DNA from: Acidobacteriota bacterium
Lineage (GTDB): Bacteria > Acidobacteriota > Terriglobia > UBA7540
DNA length: 6,354 nt
Direction of reading: 5' to 3'
Assembly: GCA_021828245.1 (NCBI GenBank)
Contig: JAKASC010000143.1
Span: 1 to 6,354, forward strand
The notes under the pieces were generated by a model that saw only the letters and a list, made by a program, of their open reading frames with translations, was not told where the DNA came from and ran no database searches. This document shows, piece by piece, positions 1 to 5,074 of the stretch. Each line of letters starts with the position of its first letter. The first letter of the stretch is position 1. The translations under genes were made by a program, and so were the position numbers.

Positions 1-927
1 CTGACCTCGATTCGCGTGAGTGATGACCGATTCTCGCGTTGGCGCTGGCGGAACTTTCTTTACACTTCTCAACTCGCGGAGTCTATCGGCTCTTGGCCAT
101 GGCCGGATGTTTATGACAGCTATGAAACCGATAATCTTCTCCTCGATGCTCTTTCCGCCGGCCCGGTCGGAACGGGCGATGCGCTCGGCGCCGAAGATCG
201 GAGGAATATATTGAAGGTGGTGCGGGCTGATGGCGTCATCGTCAAGCCGGATGTGCCGATTACGCCTCTTGACCGGATGTACGTTGAGGACGCGACGCCG
301 CGCCGTGCGCGTTTGGGCGCCATGGCAGCACGCAGCCTGGGCGGAAGGACCCGCGGCGCCGATTCGCCCTTCATTGCCAGCACGTGGACCGCGGACGGCA
401 CCGTGCGGACGGCTTACGTTTTCGCCTTCAGTCGCTCGGGGAAAGTGCATCAAACGGTCACCTTTAGCCCCAAGGAGACGGGCACGCGCGGCCCCGTCGT
501 TGTTTATAACTATTTTGAGCACGTGGTTCGCCCCGTGGGGCGAGGCCAAAAGTTCTCAGCCATGATCGGCCCCGGCGAGGCGGCCTATTACATTGTGGCG
601 CCTGTCGGGCCAAGCGGCATTGCGCTGTTTGGCGACCGTGGGAAATTTGTTTCGATGGGGAAGGAACGCATCGCTACGCTCCGGGAATTACCCCATGCGG
701 TGAGGGTGCGGGTTTTGTTTGCGGCAAATGAAAACGAGGTCACCTTGTTTGGCGATGCGCCGTCCGAGCCCACCGTTACCGTCCAGGGCGGACACGCGCG
801 TGCGGTGACCTTTAACCCGCACACGGGCTATTTCTCCGTGCACATCGTGCCCGCGACTGGCACACCGCCGGTCAAATTGAATGGAGATTGGGTCCGCCAA
901 GTGGAAGTCACCTTCCACCGCGGTTGA
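1..927 (+). CDS. C-terminal part of a probable glycoside-hydrolase-like protein (5' partial)
   Basis: The frame is open from base 1 and encodes 308 residues ending at TGA 925-927. A GTG at 16 is available, but the frame continues upstream of it and the first residues read like the inside of a folded domain, so I treat the gene as cut by the window edge. Residues about 10-85 look like the last strands of a (beta/alpha)8 barrel: a W-P-W-P-D segment, then SAGPVGTGDALG, then ADGVIVKPDVPITPLD. Residues about 130-308 look like a beta-sandwich, with YVFAFSR, VVYNYF and a YYIVAPVGPSGIALFGDRGKF stretch. Raffinose synthase and GH36-type alpha-galactosidase relatives have this order: barrel end with a GD motif, KPD/P-type loop, then a sandwich with a 'P-x-G-(L/I)-A-L-x-G' segment. 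That assignment is inference from memory; the catalytic acids would lie upstream, outside the window. Substrate and location cannot be given. It converges on the bacterioferritin gene. Confidence 0.55.
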   Translation: MTSIRVSDDRFSRWRWRNFLYTSQLAESIGSWPWPDVYDSYETDNLLLDALSAGPVGTGDALGAEDRRNILKVVRADGVIVKPDVPITPLDRMYVEDATPRRARLGAMAARSLGGRTRGADSPFIASTWTADGTVRTAYVFAFSRSGKVHQTVTFSPKETGTRGPVVVYNYFEHVVRPVGRGQKFSAMIGPGEAAYYIVAPVGPSGIALFGDRGKFVSMGKERIATLRELPHAVRVRVLFAANENEVTLFGDAPSEPTVTVQGGHARAVTFNPHTGYFSVHIVPATGTPPVKLNGDWVRQVEVTFHRG

Positions 928-991
928 GTCCACTTTTCCTCAACAGCTAAGCTGGAGTTGCCCAGACAAAACATCAGTCAAAGAGCCATGG

Positions 992-1030
992 AACGGGCCA
1001 CGCTCGCGCCGATTGGCGCCCGTTATTTCT
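992..1030. terminator. Inverted repeat between convergent genes, possible bidirectional terminator
   Basis: AACGGGC at 992-998 pairs with GCCCGTT at 1018-1024, a perfect 7-bp stem with a 19-nt loop. A competing hairpin, GCGCC-GATT-GGCGC (1006-1019), shares part of the right arm. On the plus strand the stem is followed by the moderately T-rich ATTTCT, 65 bases after the stop of the left gene. On the minus strand the TAA of bacterioferritin (1023-1025) overlaps the stem. There is no long T tract on either side, so the terminator role is inferred mainly from position between convergent genes. Confidence 0.4.
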
Positions 1031-1505
1031 CACCTGGCGTCTCGAGCTGCTGGGCCAGGTAATTGGCCAAGCCGAGATCCTTAATCATGCCGAGCTGAGT
1101 TTCCAGGAAGTCCACGTGCTCCTCTTCATCCTTGAGGAGCTCTTCCATCAAATCGGCGGATGTGTTATCACCGGCCTTGCGGCACAGAGCGATGTATTGG
1201 TTATATTCTGCAACCGCTGACTTCTCCAAATCCAAATCGTTCTGAATCTGCTGTTCGACGGTTTTCCCAACCTTGAGTTTCGGGATGTCATTGAGGTTCG
1301 GCACGCCCTCAAGGAAGATAATCCTTTCAATCAGGGCCTCGGCGTGCTTCATTTCGCCGATAGATTGGCGCTTGACTTCCGCGTAGAGCCGCTTATAGCC
1401 CCAATTGCTTTGCATTTCCCCGTGGAGGAAGTATTGCAAGATGGCCTGCAGCTCCTCATTCAAAGCTTTCTGTAGGACCTCCAGAACCTCTGTTTTTCCC
1501 TTCAT
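1023..1505 (-). CDS. bfr: Bacterioferritin (haem-binding iron storage ferritin)
   Basis: This 160-residue protein matches bacterioferritin over its full usual length (about 158). Bfr forms a hollow 24-mer in the cytoplasm that oxidises Fe(II) at a di-iron centre in each subunit and stores it as a ferric mineral. All family ferroxidase ligands are visible: E18, E51, H54, E94, E127 and H130, plus Tyr25 beside the site. Met52, the residue that co-ligates haem b between two subunits, is also present (GEMKHAE), which separates it from haem-free ferritins and Dps. The N terminus (MKGKTEVLEVLQKALNEEL) and the conserved FLEGVPNL segment are typical. The ATG at 1505 is chosen over upstream in-frame codons because the family begins MKG and because AAAGGAG (1516-1522) sits 10 bases upstream. 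The HAMP sensor gene ends 61 bases upstream on the same strand, so co-transcription is possible. No bacterioferritin-associated ferredoxin gene is in the window. Confidence 0.96.
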   Translation of the reverse strand: MKGKTEVLEVLQKALNEELQAILQYFLHGEMQSNWGYKRLYAEVKRQSIGEMKHAEALIERIIFLEGVPNLNDIPKLKVGKTVEQQIQNDLDLEKSAVAEYNQYIALCRKAGDNTSADLMEELLKDEEEHVDFLETQLGMIKDLGLANYLAQQLETPGEK

Positions 1506-1566
1506 CGTCGCTCTGCTCCTTTCGAGGTTTTCAATTATTCTAACCGAAAAGAAAGTTGTGGATGGA

Positions 1567-2577
1567 TTAATCTTGCGTGGTGTTCGCTTTGGGAGGGGAT
1601 GGATCGCCTTCCTGCTTTTTCTCCCGCACGTGAGCAATCAATTCTCGAACGCTTTTGGCCAATTCCACCACTTCCCCCTTGCCTTGGAGGTCAAACTCAA
1701 TCTCGTAGTTACCGGCGGCGGCGTGGTCCACGGCGTCTTTCAGTTCGAGCAGGGGCCGGACAACTTCTCGCGGCAGAACGAAGCTTACCCAGATGCTTAC
1801 CAGCAAGGTGAGCCCTGAGATGATCCCGACGACCCATTCGGCGCGATGGAACAGATTAAGCGCCCGGTGGTGGTCGCGCTCGACGCGCTCCCAGCTTCGC
1901 TCCTCTAGCCCGGTGGAAAGGGCCATGACCGAATCGCTGGTGTTGTCCATCTCCTGGGCCAGGTTTTCCACAACGGGGTCCTGCGCTCCGGCGGCTGCAA
2001 TGCCGGCGTCAAAGGTCCTGGTCTGCTCGTGGAGTTGCTGAAGCAATTGAGCGCGGCTCAAATGTCCTGCGCGGGCCAAAAGCCCGTTCAGGTTCCGCTC
2101 ATAATCTTGGACGACACGTTGTACCTGATTGAGCGGTGCTCCGCCGTGCTTCAACTTGGTTGCCACCCGATTCATCCCTTCGCGGTAGAAGTGAATATCC
2201 GCCAGGAGAGCGCTGGTTGTCGTGGCCTCACTCGGCTCCAGTCGTTGACAAGACTCCGCAGTTTTCTTGAGGCCGTCGAGCGCCCGACGGGCCTGCTCCA
2301 GGGCCGCCGGGTCTTGCAAGAGGAGGTAATCATGTTCTGCGCGTCGGGCATCCAGCATCTGGATAGAAGCTCGTTCGGCCTGCATGGCCACGGTTGCGTC
2401 CACACGGACGATGCGATCCACGATGACCCCCATGGCAAAAAGGTAGTAAATCGTCAGGAGAATCACAGGGACCAAAATCAGCCGAACAATCGCCAGGCTG
2501 TAGGCCACCCGGCGACGCAAGGAGGTGCCCCGTGTCAGAACAAAAACCCTTCGGAGATGGAACCGTTGACGCATCAT
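1567..2577 (-). CDS. Two-TM sensor protein with C-terminal HAMP domain and no output domain
   Basis: A 336-residue inner-membrane protein. It has a basic N terminus (RGTSLRRRVAYS), a first membrane segment at about 33-53, a mainly helical region at about 54-245 presumably in the periplasm, a second membrane segment at about 248-268, and a HAMP linker at about 268-321 (P-R-E-V-V-R-P-L-L-E-L, later GKGEVVELAKSVRELI). The periplasmic part, with an A-E-H-D-Y-L-L-L-Q-D-P segment, resembles four-helix-bundle sensor domains of chemoreceptors and histidine kinases. The protein ends about 15 polar residues after HAMP, and TAA is followed by only 61 bases before bacterioferritin, so no kinase, methyl-accepting or GGDEF domain follows. 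It may signal through a separate partner, or be a remnant. The start is uncertain: ATGs at 2577 and 2574 begin MMRQRF, while a GTG at 2628 would add 17 residues; none has a strong ribosome binding site. Ligand unknown. Confidence 0.82.
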   Translation of the reverse strand: MMRQRFHLRRVFVLTRGTSLRRRVAYSLAIVRLILVPVILLTIYYLFAMGVIVDRIVRVDATVAMQAERASIQMLDARRAEHDYLLLQDPAALEQARRALDGLKKTAESCQRLEPSEATTTSALLADIHFYREGMNRVATKLKHGGAPLNQVQRVVQDYERNLNGLLARAGHLSRAQLLQQLHEQTRTFDAGIAAAGAQDPVVENLAQEMDNTSDSVMALSTGLEERSWERVERDHHRALNLFHRAEWVVGIISGLTLLVSIWVSFVLPREVVRPLLELKDAVDHAAAGNYEIEFDLQGKGEVVELAKSVRELIAHVREKKQEGDPSPPKANTTQD

Positions 2578-2596
2578 GCTTCTTGCTTTCAGCCCG

Positions 2597-2614
2597 AGGG
2601 CGCCTTGACGCCCT
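2597..2614 (-). other. 6-bp hairpin in the leader of the HAMP sensor gene
   Basis: AGGGCG (2597-2602) and CGCCCT (2609-2614) form a perfect 6-bp stem around a 6-nt loop. It lies 19 bases upstream of the ATG at 2577 on the minus strand, so it would be in the 5' leader of that mRNA, or inside the coding sequence if the GTG at 2628 is used. There is no T tract. Function unknown. Confidence 0.35.
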
Positions 2615-2724
2615 ACGACCACCCACACTCCCAGCCATCCACCGGTGAGACGGCATCTTAGCCGAAAGTCCCACAGCGAGCGATTATTTTACTTCCTTGA
2701 CGCTGCTGCCTTTCACACTTCCGA

Positions 2725-2751
2725 TGGAACTCCTTCGCCGCCGCCAGCGTA
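2725..2751 (+). promoter_or_regulatory. Candidate ECF-sigma-type promoter of the zinc-ribbon/PspC gene
   Basis: TGGAAC at 2725-2730, a 17-nt spacer, then CGTA at 2748-2751 resembles the GGAAC/TGAAAC...CGTA pattern of extracytoplasmic-function sigma promoters. It would start transcription about 25-30 bases before the ATG. A housekeeping-type -10, TATATT (2750-2755), overlaps it but has no good -35 box, so the sigma class is undecided. Short motifs like this occur by chance; the position in a divergent gap just ahead of an envelope-stress-type gene is the main support. Confidence 0.3.
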
Positions 2752-2784
2752 TATTAGTGTATCAAGGCGTGCGGGAGGTGAACG

Positions 2785-3117
2785 ATGTACTGCCCAAAGT
2801 GCGGTAAAGAATACGCTTTCAGCCCGAACTTCTGCTCCCACTGCGGCGCCCCCCTGGAAACCTCGAAACAAGCCCCACGCCGGCTGATGCGTTCACGCAA
2901 AGATGAGAAGATTGCCGGTGTGTGTGGCGGATTGGCCGAATACCTGGAGGTGGATTCAACGCTGGTTCGTCTGATTTGGCTTGCGGCCGCCTTGTTTGTC
3001 GGCTGGGGAGCGATTGCCTATCTCATTGCATGGATCATCATCCCTCGCGAGCCAGAAGCTCAATCCGTCACCGTTGTAACGCCCTCTGTTCATGCGACTT
3101 CGGCCTCCCCTCCTTGA
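2785..3117 (+). CDS. Zinc-ribbon and PspC-domain membrane protein
   Basis: A 110-residue protein with two parts. Residues 3-20 form a zinc ribbon with paired cysteines C3/C6 and C17/C20 (CPKC ... CSHC). Residues about 32-89 form a PspC domain: the RRLMRSRKDEKIAGVCGGLA box, EYLEVDSTLVRLIW, and a membrane segment at about 62-86 ending in AWIIIPRE. A short Ser/Thr/Pro-rich tail follows. In enterobacteria PspC is an inner-membrane part of the phage-shock response that senses envelope damage and binds PspA; many other bacteria carry small stand-alone PspC-domain proteins whose roles are mostly untested. The start is secure: GGAGG (2774-2778) lies six bases before ATG. No pspA, pspB or pspF is visible, so a classical Psp operon is not present here. 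Its 3' half overlaps the end of the EVE-like gene on the opposite strand. The zinc ribbon may bind a partner or nucleic acid, which is inference. Confidence 0.9.
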   Translation: MYCPKCGKEYAFSPNFCSHCGAPLETSKQAPRRLMRSRKDEKIAGVCGGLAEYLEVDSTLVRLIWLAAALFVGWGAIAYLIAWIIIPREPEAQSVTVVTPSVHATSASPP

Positions 3118-3654
3118 GCTTAATAGAACTTGCGATGGTTTATGGCCGACAACGTAACGCAACGGCTTTCGCGCCCGACGGTCGTCCAGTGCAGCCGATT
3201 CGCCGATCCACCGGCGCCAAAGGGGGACGAGCGCGGGATTCTTGCGCTGCAGGATTTTTATGAGATGCCTGAATTCGTCAGGTTCAATGCGCTGGATGGT
3301 GCCGCGGCCTCGTTGGGGCGTGAAAGCTAGAATGTGATCGAGATCGGGTTGCCGCCGCAGAGGAACCTGAAAGCGCACCGCCTGGGCCGGCGGCAAGAAA
3401 TCAATCAGGGAGCCTTCACCGAGATCCCGCCCGTCGCAAGCGGCGCGCGTCATCCCCACGCAGAGCTTCCGGTCAGTTTCGTAACAGAGAATGATGTCCC
3501 CGCGTGTGACTTCTTCCCGAAGAGCGCGACGGCTGGAGGCGCTGCGTATCCAGTCGGCATCGCCCATCCCATACGGCCCTCGGGCGCGCGAGCGGAAATA
3601 GTTGTCAAATCGCCAGCCGCGCCTCGTGTTGATTTTGTAAACCCAGACCTTCAC
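2956..3654 (-). CDS. EVE/PUA-like domain protein with a long antisense-overlapping tail
   Basis: The frame gives 232 residues from GTG 3654 to TGA 2956-2958. Residues 1-150 resemble the EVE branch of the PUA-like fold: MKVWVYKINT at the start, a GDIILCYETD strand at 52-61, KLCVGM at 63-68, and an RGRGTIQRIEPDEF segment at 115-128 ahead of a helix ending PLWRRW. PUA-like domains bind RNA or modified bases; EVE domains have been proposed to read modified bases. No specific ligand can be assigned here. EVE proteins are usually about 140-160 residues, so residues 151-232, low in complexity and rich in R, G, N and S, are unusual; residues 180-232 are read from the strand opposite the PspC gene. 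This tail may be a read-through extension with no folded role. An AGGTGA ribosome binding site lies 9 bases before the GTG. The glucose dehydrogenase gene ends 78 bases upstream on the same strand. Confidence 0.6.
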   Translation of the reverse strand: MKVWVYKINTRRGWRFDNYFRSRARGPYGMGDADWIRSASSRRALREEVTRGDIILCYETDRKLCVGMTRAACDGRDLGEGSLIDFLPPAQAVRFQVPLRRQPDLDHILAFTPQRGRGTIQRIEPDEFRHLIKILQRKNPALVPLWRRWIGESAALDDRRARKPLRYVVGHKPSQVLLSSRRGGRSRMNRGRYNGDGLSFWLARDDDPCNEIGNRSPADKQGGRKPNQTNQR

Positions 3655-3663
3655 CGTGCCGCT

Positions 3664-3679
3664 TCACCTACTGAGGTGA
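3664..3679 (-). promoter_or_regulatory. Hairpin that would hide the ribosome binding site of the EVE-like gene
   Basis: On the minus-strand mRNA, UCACCU-CAGU-AGGUGA forms a perfect 6-bp stem with a 4-nt loop. The 3' arm (bases 3664-3669) is the gene's Shine-Dalgarno sequence, fully complementary to the anti-SD of 16S rRNA, ending 9 bases before the GTG. When folded, the site would be blocked, so translation may be weak, coupled to ribosomes arriving from upstream, or conditional. The hairpin is seen in the sequence; its effect is inferred. Confidence 0.45.
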
Positions 3680-3702
3680 TACCACCGCCATCCTGCGCCG
3701 CC

Positions 3703-3718
3703 CCTGATGGCCTGATGG
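3703..3718. repeat. Tandem 8-bp duplication CCTGATGG x2
   Basis: CCTGATGG occurs twice with no gap (3703-3710 and 3711-3718) in the 78-base spacer between the glucose dehydrogenase stop and the EVE-like start, next to a GGGGCCCC palindrome at 3717-3724. It could be a small slippage duplication. No function is evident. Confidence 0.6.
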
Positions 3719-3732
3719 GGCCCCGACTGTTT

Positions 3733-4845
3733 TTAACCGAGCTTGCTCCACTCAATGACCGCTTTAATCTCGTTTGCGGGATGTTGTTCGAGCACGTCGG
3801 CGAAATGGTTGTAGGGAACAGCGTGGGTGATGAGCTGAGCGACGGCGCTGCCCCATTTGGCTTGCGCTCGGCCAAGGTCGGCTATACCCATCTCGAAATG
3901 TTGTCGCGCCGCATTCACGCTTCCAATCATCACCTGATTTTTGAGGACCAGTTGTCGCATGAGCGCCCCACCGTCCAGTTGCAACGGGCGGTCGCCGCCG
4001 GGAATCCCGGTCAACACGTAAACGCCATTGATGCCGAGCGCGCCCAGCAGATTAAATTCAACTCGCGCTACGCCGGTAGCCTCAAAAATCATATCAATCT
4101 GGCCGAATGACGGCGCCAGCGCCGCCGGCTGGGTTTCGCGGCCGTCCACATACGTTCCGCCGAACTGCTCAAGGAGTTTCGGCCGCAGGGTATTCTTATC
4201 CACCACGTCGAGGCCCAACACTTTGGCTCCCCGCAACAGCAGGGCGATGGCTCCCAACAAGCCAATTGGTCCCAGCCCGGCCACCAAGGCGACCTTGCCT
4301 TTCACCCAATCCGCCGCCGGCCCTGAAATACCCAGGCGCGCCTGCTGGACCGCCAGCGCTTCATCAATGGCCTTTTCGGAGACGGACATCGGCTCCGCCA
4401 GCACGCCCAGCGACGACATATCGCTTGGTACCTTGACGAAATATTTTTCTTGATCCACCACAAATTCCGTTTCATAGCCGTCCCGCTTGCGGATGCCGCG
4501 CTCGGTGTAATCCCCGGAGGAGCAGAGGTCGCTCCGGTCGGCCAGACAGAACGGACAATGCCCGCAGCCACGTCGCACCGTGAAGCAGCCCAAATCGCCC
4601 GGCCGTGCGCTCTTCACGCCGGCGCCCACCTCGACGACCTGCCCGAACATTTCGTGCCCGATCACCAATTCCTTTTGACCCGGTGGCGCATCCGCTCGGC
4701 CGCCGGCGACTTCTTCCCGATCGGTCCCGCAAATGCCCACTCGCAAAACGCGCAGCTTGATTTCATCGGGCGCGTTGAGCTTGGGCTCCGGCCGATCCAC
4801 CAGACTTACCTGCGTCGTTCCCGGCACAATAGCAATCGCTTTCAT
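3733..4845 (-). CDS. gdh: Zinc-dependent glucose 1-dehydrogenase (medium-chain dehydrogenase family)
   Basis: A 370-residue medium-chain zinc dehydrogenase that closely resembles archaeal glucose dehydrogenases such as those of Sulfolobus and Thermoplasma. It is expected to oxidise D-glucose (and perhaps other aldoses) at C1 to the lactone with NAD(P)+, in the cytoplasm. Visible features: MKAI start; catalytic-zinc residues C39 (GICGTDRE) and H64/E65 (GHE), with E151 in LAEPMSVSEKAI at the position that completes the site in this family; structural-zinc cysteines C94, C97, C100 and C108; and the Rossmann motif GLGPIG at 190-195. D213 at the end of the second Rossmann strand falls where the Sulfolobus enzyme has the N-R-R residues used for NADP+, so NAD+ preference is inferred. 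The C-terminal part (VLTGIPGG, NQVMIGSVNAARQHF, EIKAVIEW) fits the glucose dehydrogenase C-terminal domain. A GGAGG (4856-4860 region) lies about 11 bases before ATG. A related sugar or polyol dehydrogenase remains possible. Confidence 0.85.
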   Translation of the reverse strand: MKAIAIVPGTTQVSLVDRPEPKLNAPDEIKLRVLRVGICGTDREEVAGGRADAPPGQKELVIGHEMFGQVVEVGAGVKSARPGDLGCFTVRRGCGHCPFCLADRSDLCSSGDYTERGIRKRDGYETEFVVDQEKYFVKVPSDMSSLGVLAEPMSVSEKAIDEALAVQQARLGISGPAADWVKGKVALVAGLGPIGLLGAIALLLRGAKVLGLDVVDKNTLRPKLLEQFGGTYVDGRETQPAALAPSFGQIDMIFEATGVARVEFNLLGALGINGVYVLTGIPGGDRPLQLDGGALMRQLVLKNQVMIGSVNAARQHFEMGIADLGRAQAKWGSAVAQLITHAVPYNHFADVLEQHPANEIKAVIEWSKLG

Positions 4846-4887
4846 CGCAATGATTCCCTCCGCAAACTAGGATGCTGTTAGCTTATC

Positions 4888-4910
4888 AGGAATAGGAACT
4901 TGTGAGGAAC
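4888..4910 (+). repeat. Three short direct repeats AGGAA(T/C)
   Basis: AGGAAT (4888), AGGAAC (4894) and AGGAAC (4905) lie in the same orientation; the last two are spaced 11 bases start to start, about one helical turn. Such phasing is typical of regulator binding sites, but the units are only six bases long, so chance is a real alternative. Confidence 0.3.
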
Positions 4911-5018
4911 GATAGATTTTTCGATTTATTGCGGCCACGCTTTGCACCCGTTTGAAACCGGCGACTCAACCGTAGAGATGCTCGACCGTGCAAGGAACCT
5001 CGATCGCTTTCTCGGTGG

Positions 5019-5047
5019 TTGACAATTCGGCCTTGCGGCGTTATCAC
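5019..5047 (+). promoter_or_regulatory. Sigma70-type promoter of the GMC oxidoreductase gene
   Basis: A perfect -35 box TTGACA (5019-5024) is followed by a 17-nt spacer and a -10 box TATCAC (5042-5047, four of six consensus bases). Transcription would begin near 5054, leaving a leader of about 20 bases that contains the AGGAGG ribosome binding site. The near-ideal geometry makes this the best promoter in the window. Confidence 0.55.
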
Positions 5048-5061
5048 TACCGACACTTGCT

Positions 5062-5067
5062 AGGAGG
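5062..5067 (+). promoter_or_regulatory. Ribosome binding site that fixes a TTG start
   Basis: AGGAGG at 5062-5067 lies seven bases before TTG 5075, directly ahead of the LRLYDVIVVGSG Rossmann strand. In-frame GTG codons upstream (for example 4988) have no comparable site and would lie before the predicted transcription start, so TTG 5075 is the preferred start. Confidence 0.8.
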
Positions 5068-5074
5068 AAACGGC

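Larger units (their letters stand above)
4846..5074. promoter_or_regulatory. Divergent intergenic region between glucose dehydrogenase and GMC oxidoreductase
   Basis: This 229-base gap separates two outward-facing genes and contains no credible coding sequence. It holds a plus-strand sigma70-type promoter near its right end and three direct AGGAAY boxes at 4888-4893, 4894-4899 and 4905-4910, with a fourth AGGAAC at 4993-4998. The central part, about 4911-4930, is AT-rich. I could not find a convincing promoter for the minus-strand glucose dehydrogenase. A shared control region for both genes is inferred from the arrangement. Confidence 0.5.

Noticed and set aside
16..18. GTG as the start codon of the first gene
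   Set aside because: The frame is open back to base 1, only 15 bases of context are available, and the protein begins inside what looks like a folded catalytic domain.
1506..1566. Separate bfr promoter with a TAGAAT -10-like box in the gap
   Set aside because: The -10-like box matches five of six bases, but no acceptable -35 box is found at 15-19 bases spacing, so it is not listed.
2029..2661. A 210-codon open frame on the plus strand
   Set aside because: It is antisense to the HAMP sensor, whose membrane segments and HAMP domain are clear. It has no recognisable motif and no convincing start site.
3664..3732. Possible intrinsic terminator after the glucose dehydrogenase
   Set aside because: Short GC-rich pairings (GGGGCCCC, GCCCC/GGGGC) exist in the spacer, but no stem is followed by a T tract on the minus strand, so I could not support a terminator.
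3334..4110. A 258-codon open frame on the plus strand
   Set aside because: It lies opposite the EVE-like gene and the glucose dehydrogenase, the latter with fully conserved catalytic motifs. Its translation shows no domain, so it is a GC-driven shadow frame.
4891..4902. Twelve bases matching one arm of the yeast FLP recombination target (GAATAGGAACTT)
   Set aside because: There is no inverted partner arm or 8-bp spacer beside it, and no recombinase gene. The match lies in a native-looking intergenic region and is best explained by chance.
4953..4974. TGAAAC followed by CGTA upstream of the GMC gene, like an ECF promoter
   Set aside because: The spacer is only 12 bases, too short for that promoter class, and a much better TTGACA promoter lies closer to the gene.
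4988..5074. An N-terminal extension of the GMC protein from GTG 4988
   Set aside because: The added residues do not look like a signal peptide, there is no ribosome binding site before GTG, and the region contains the promoter for the gene. TTG 5075 with AGGAGG seven bases upstream fits better.
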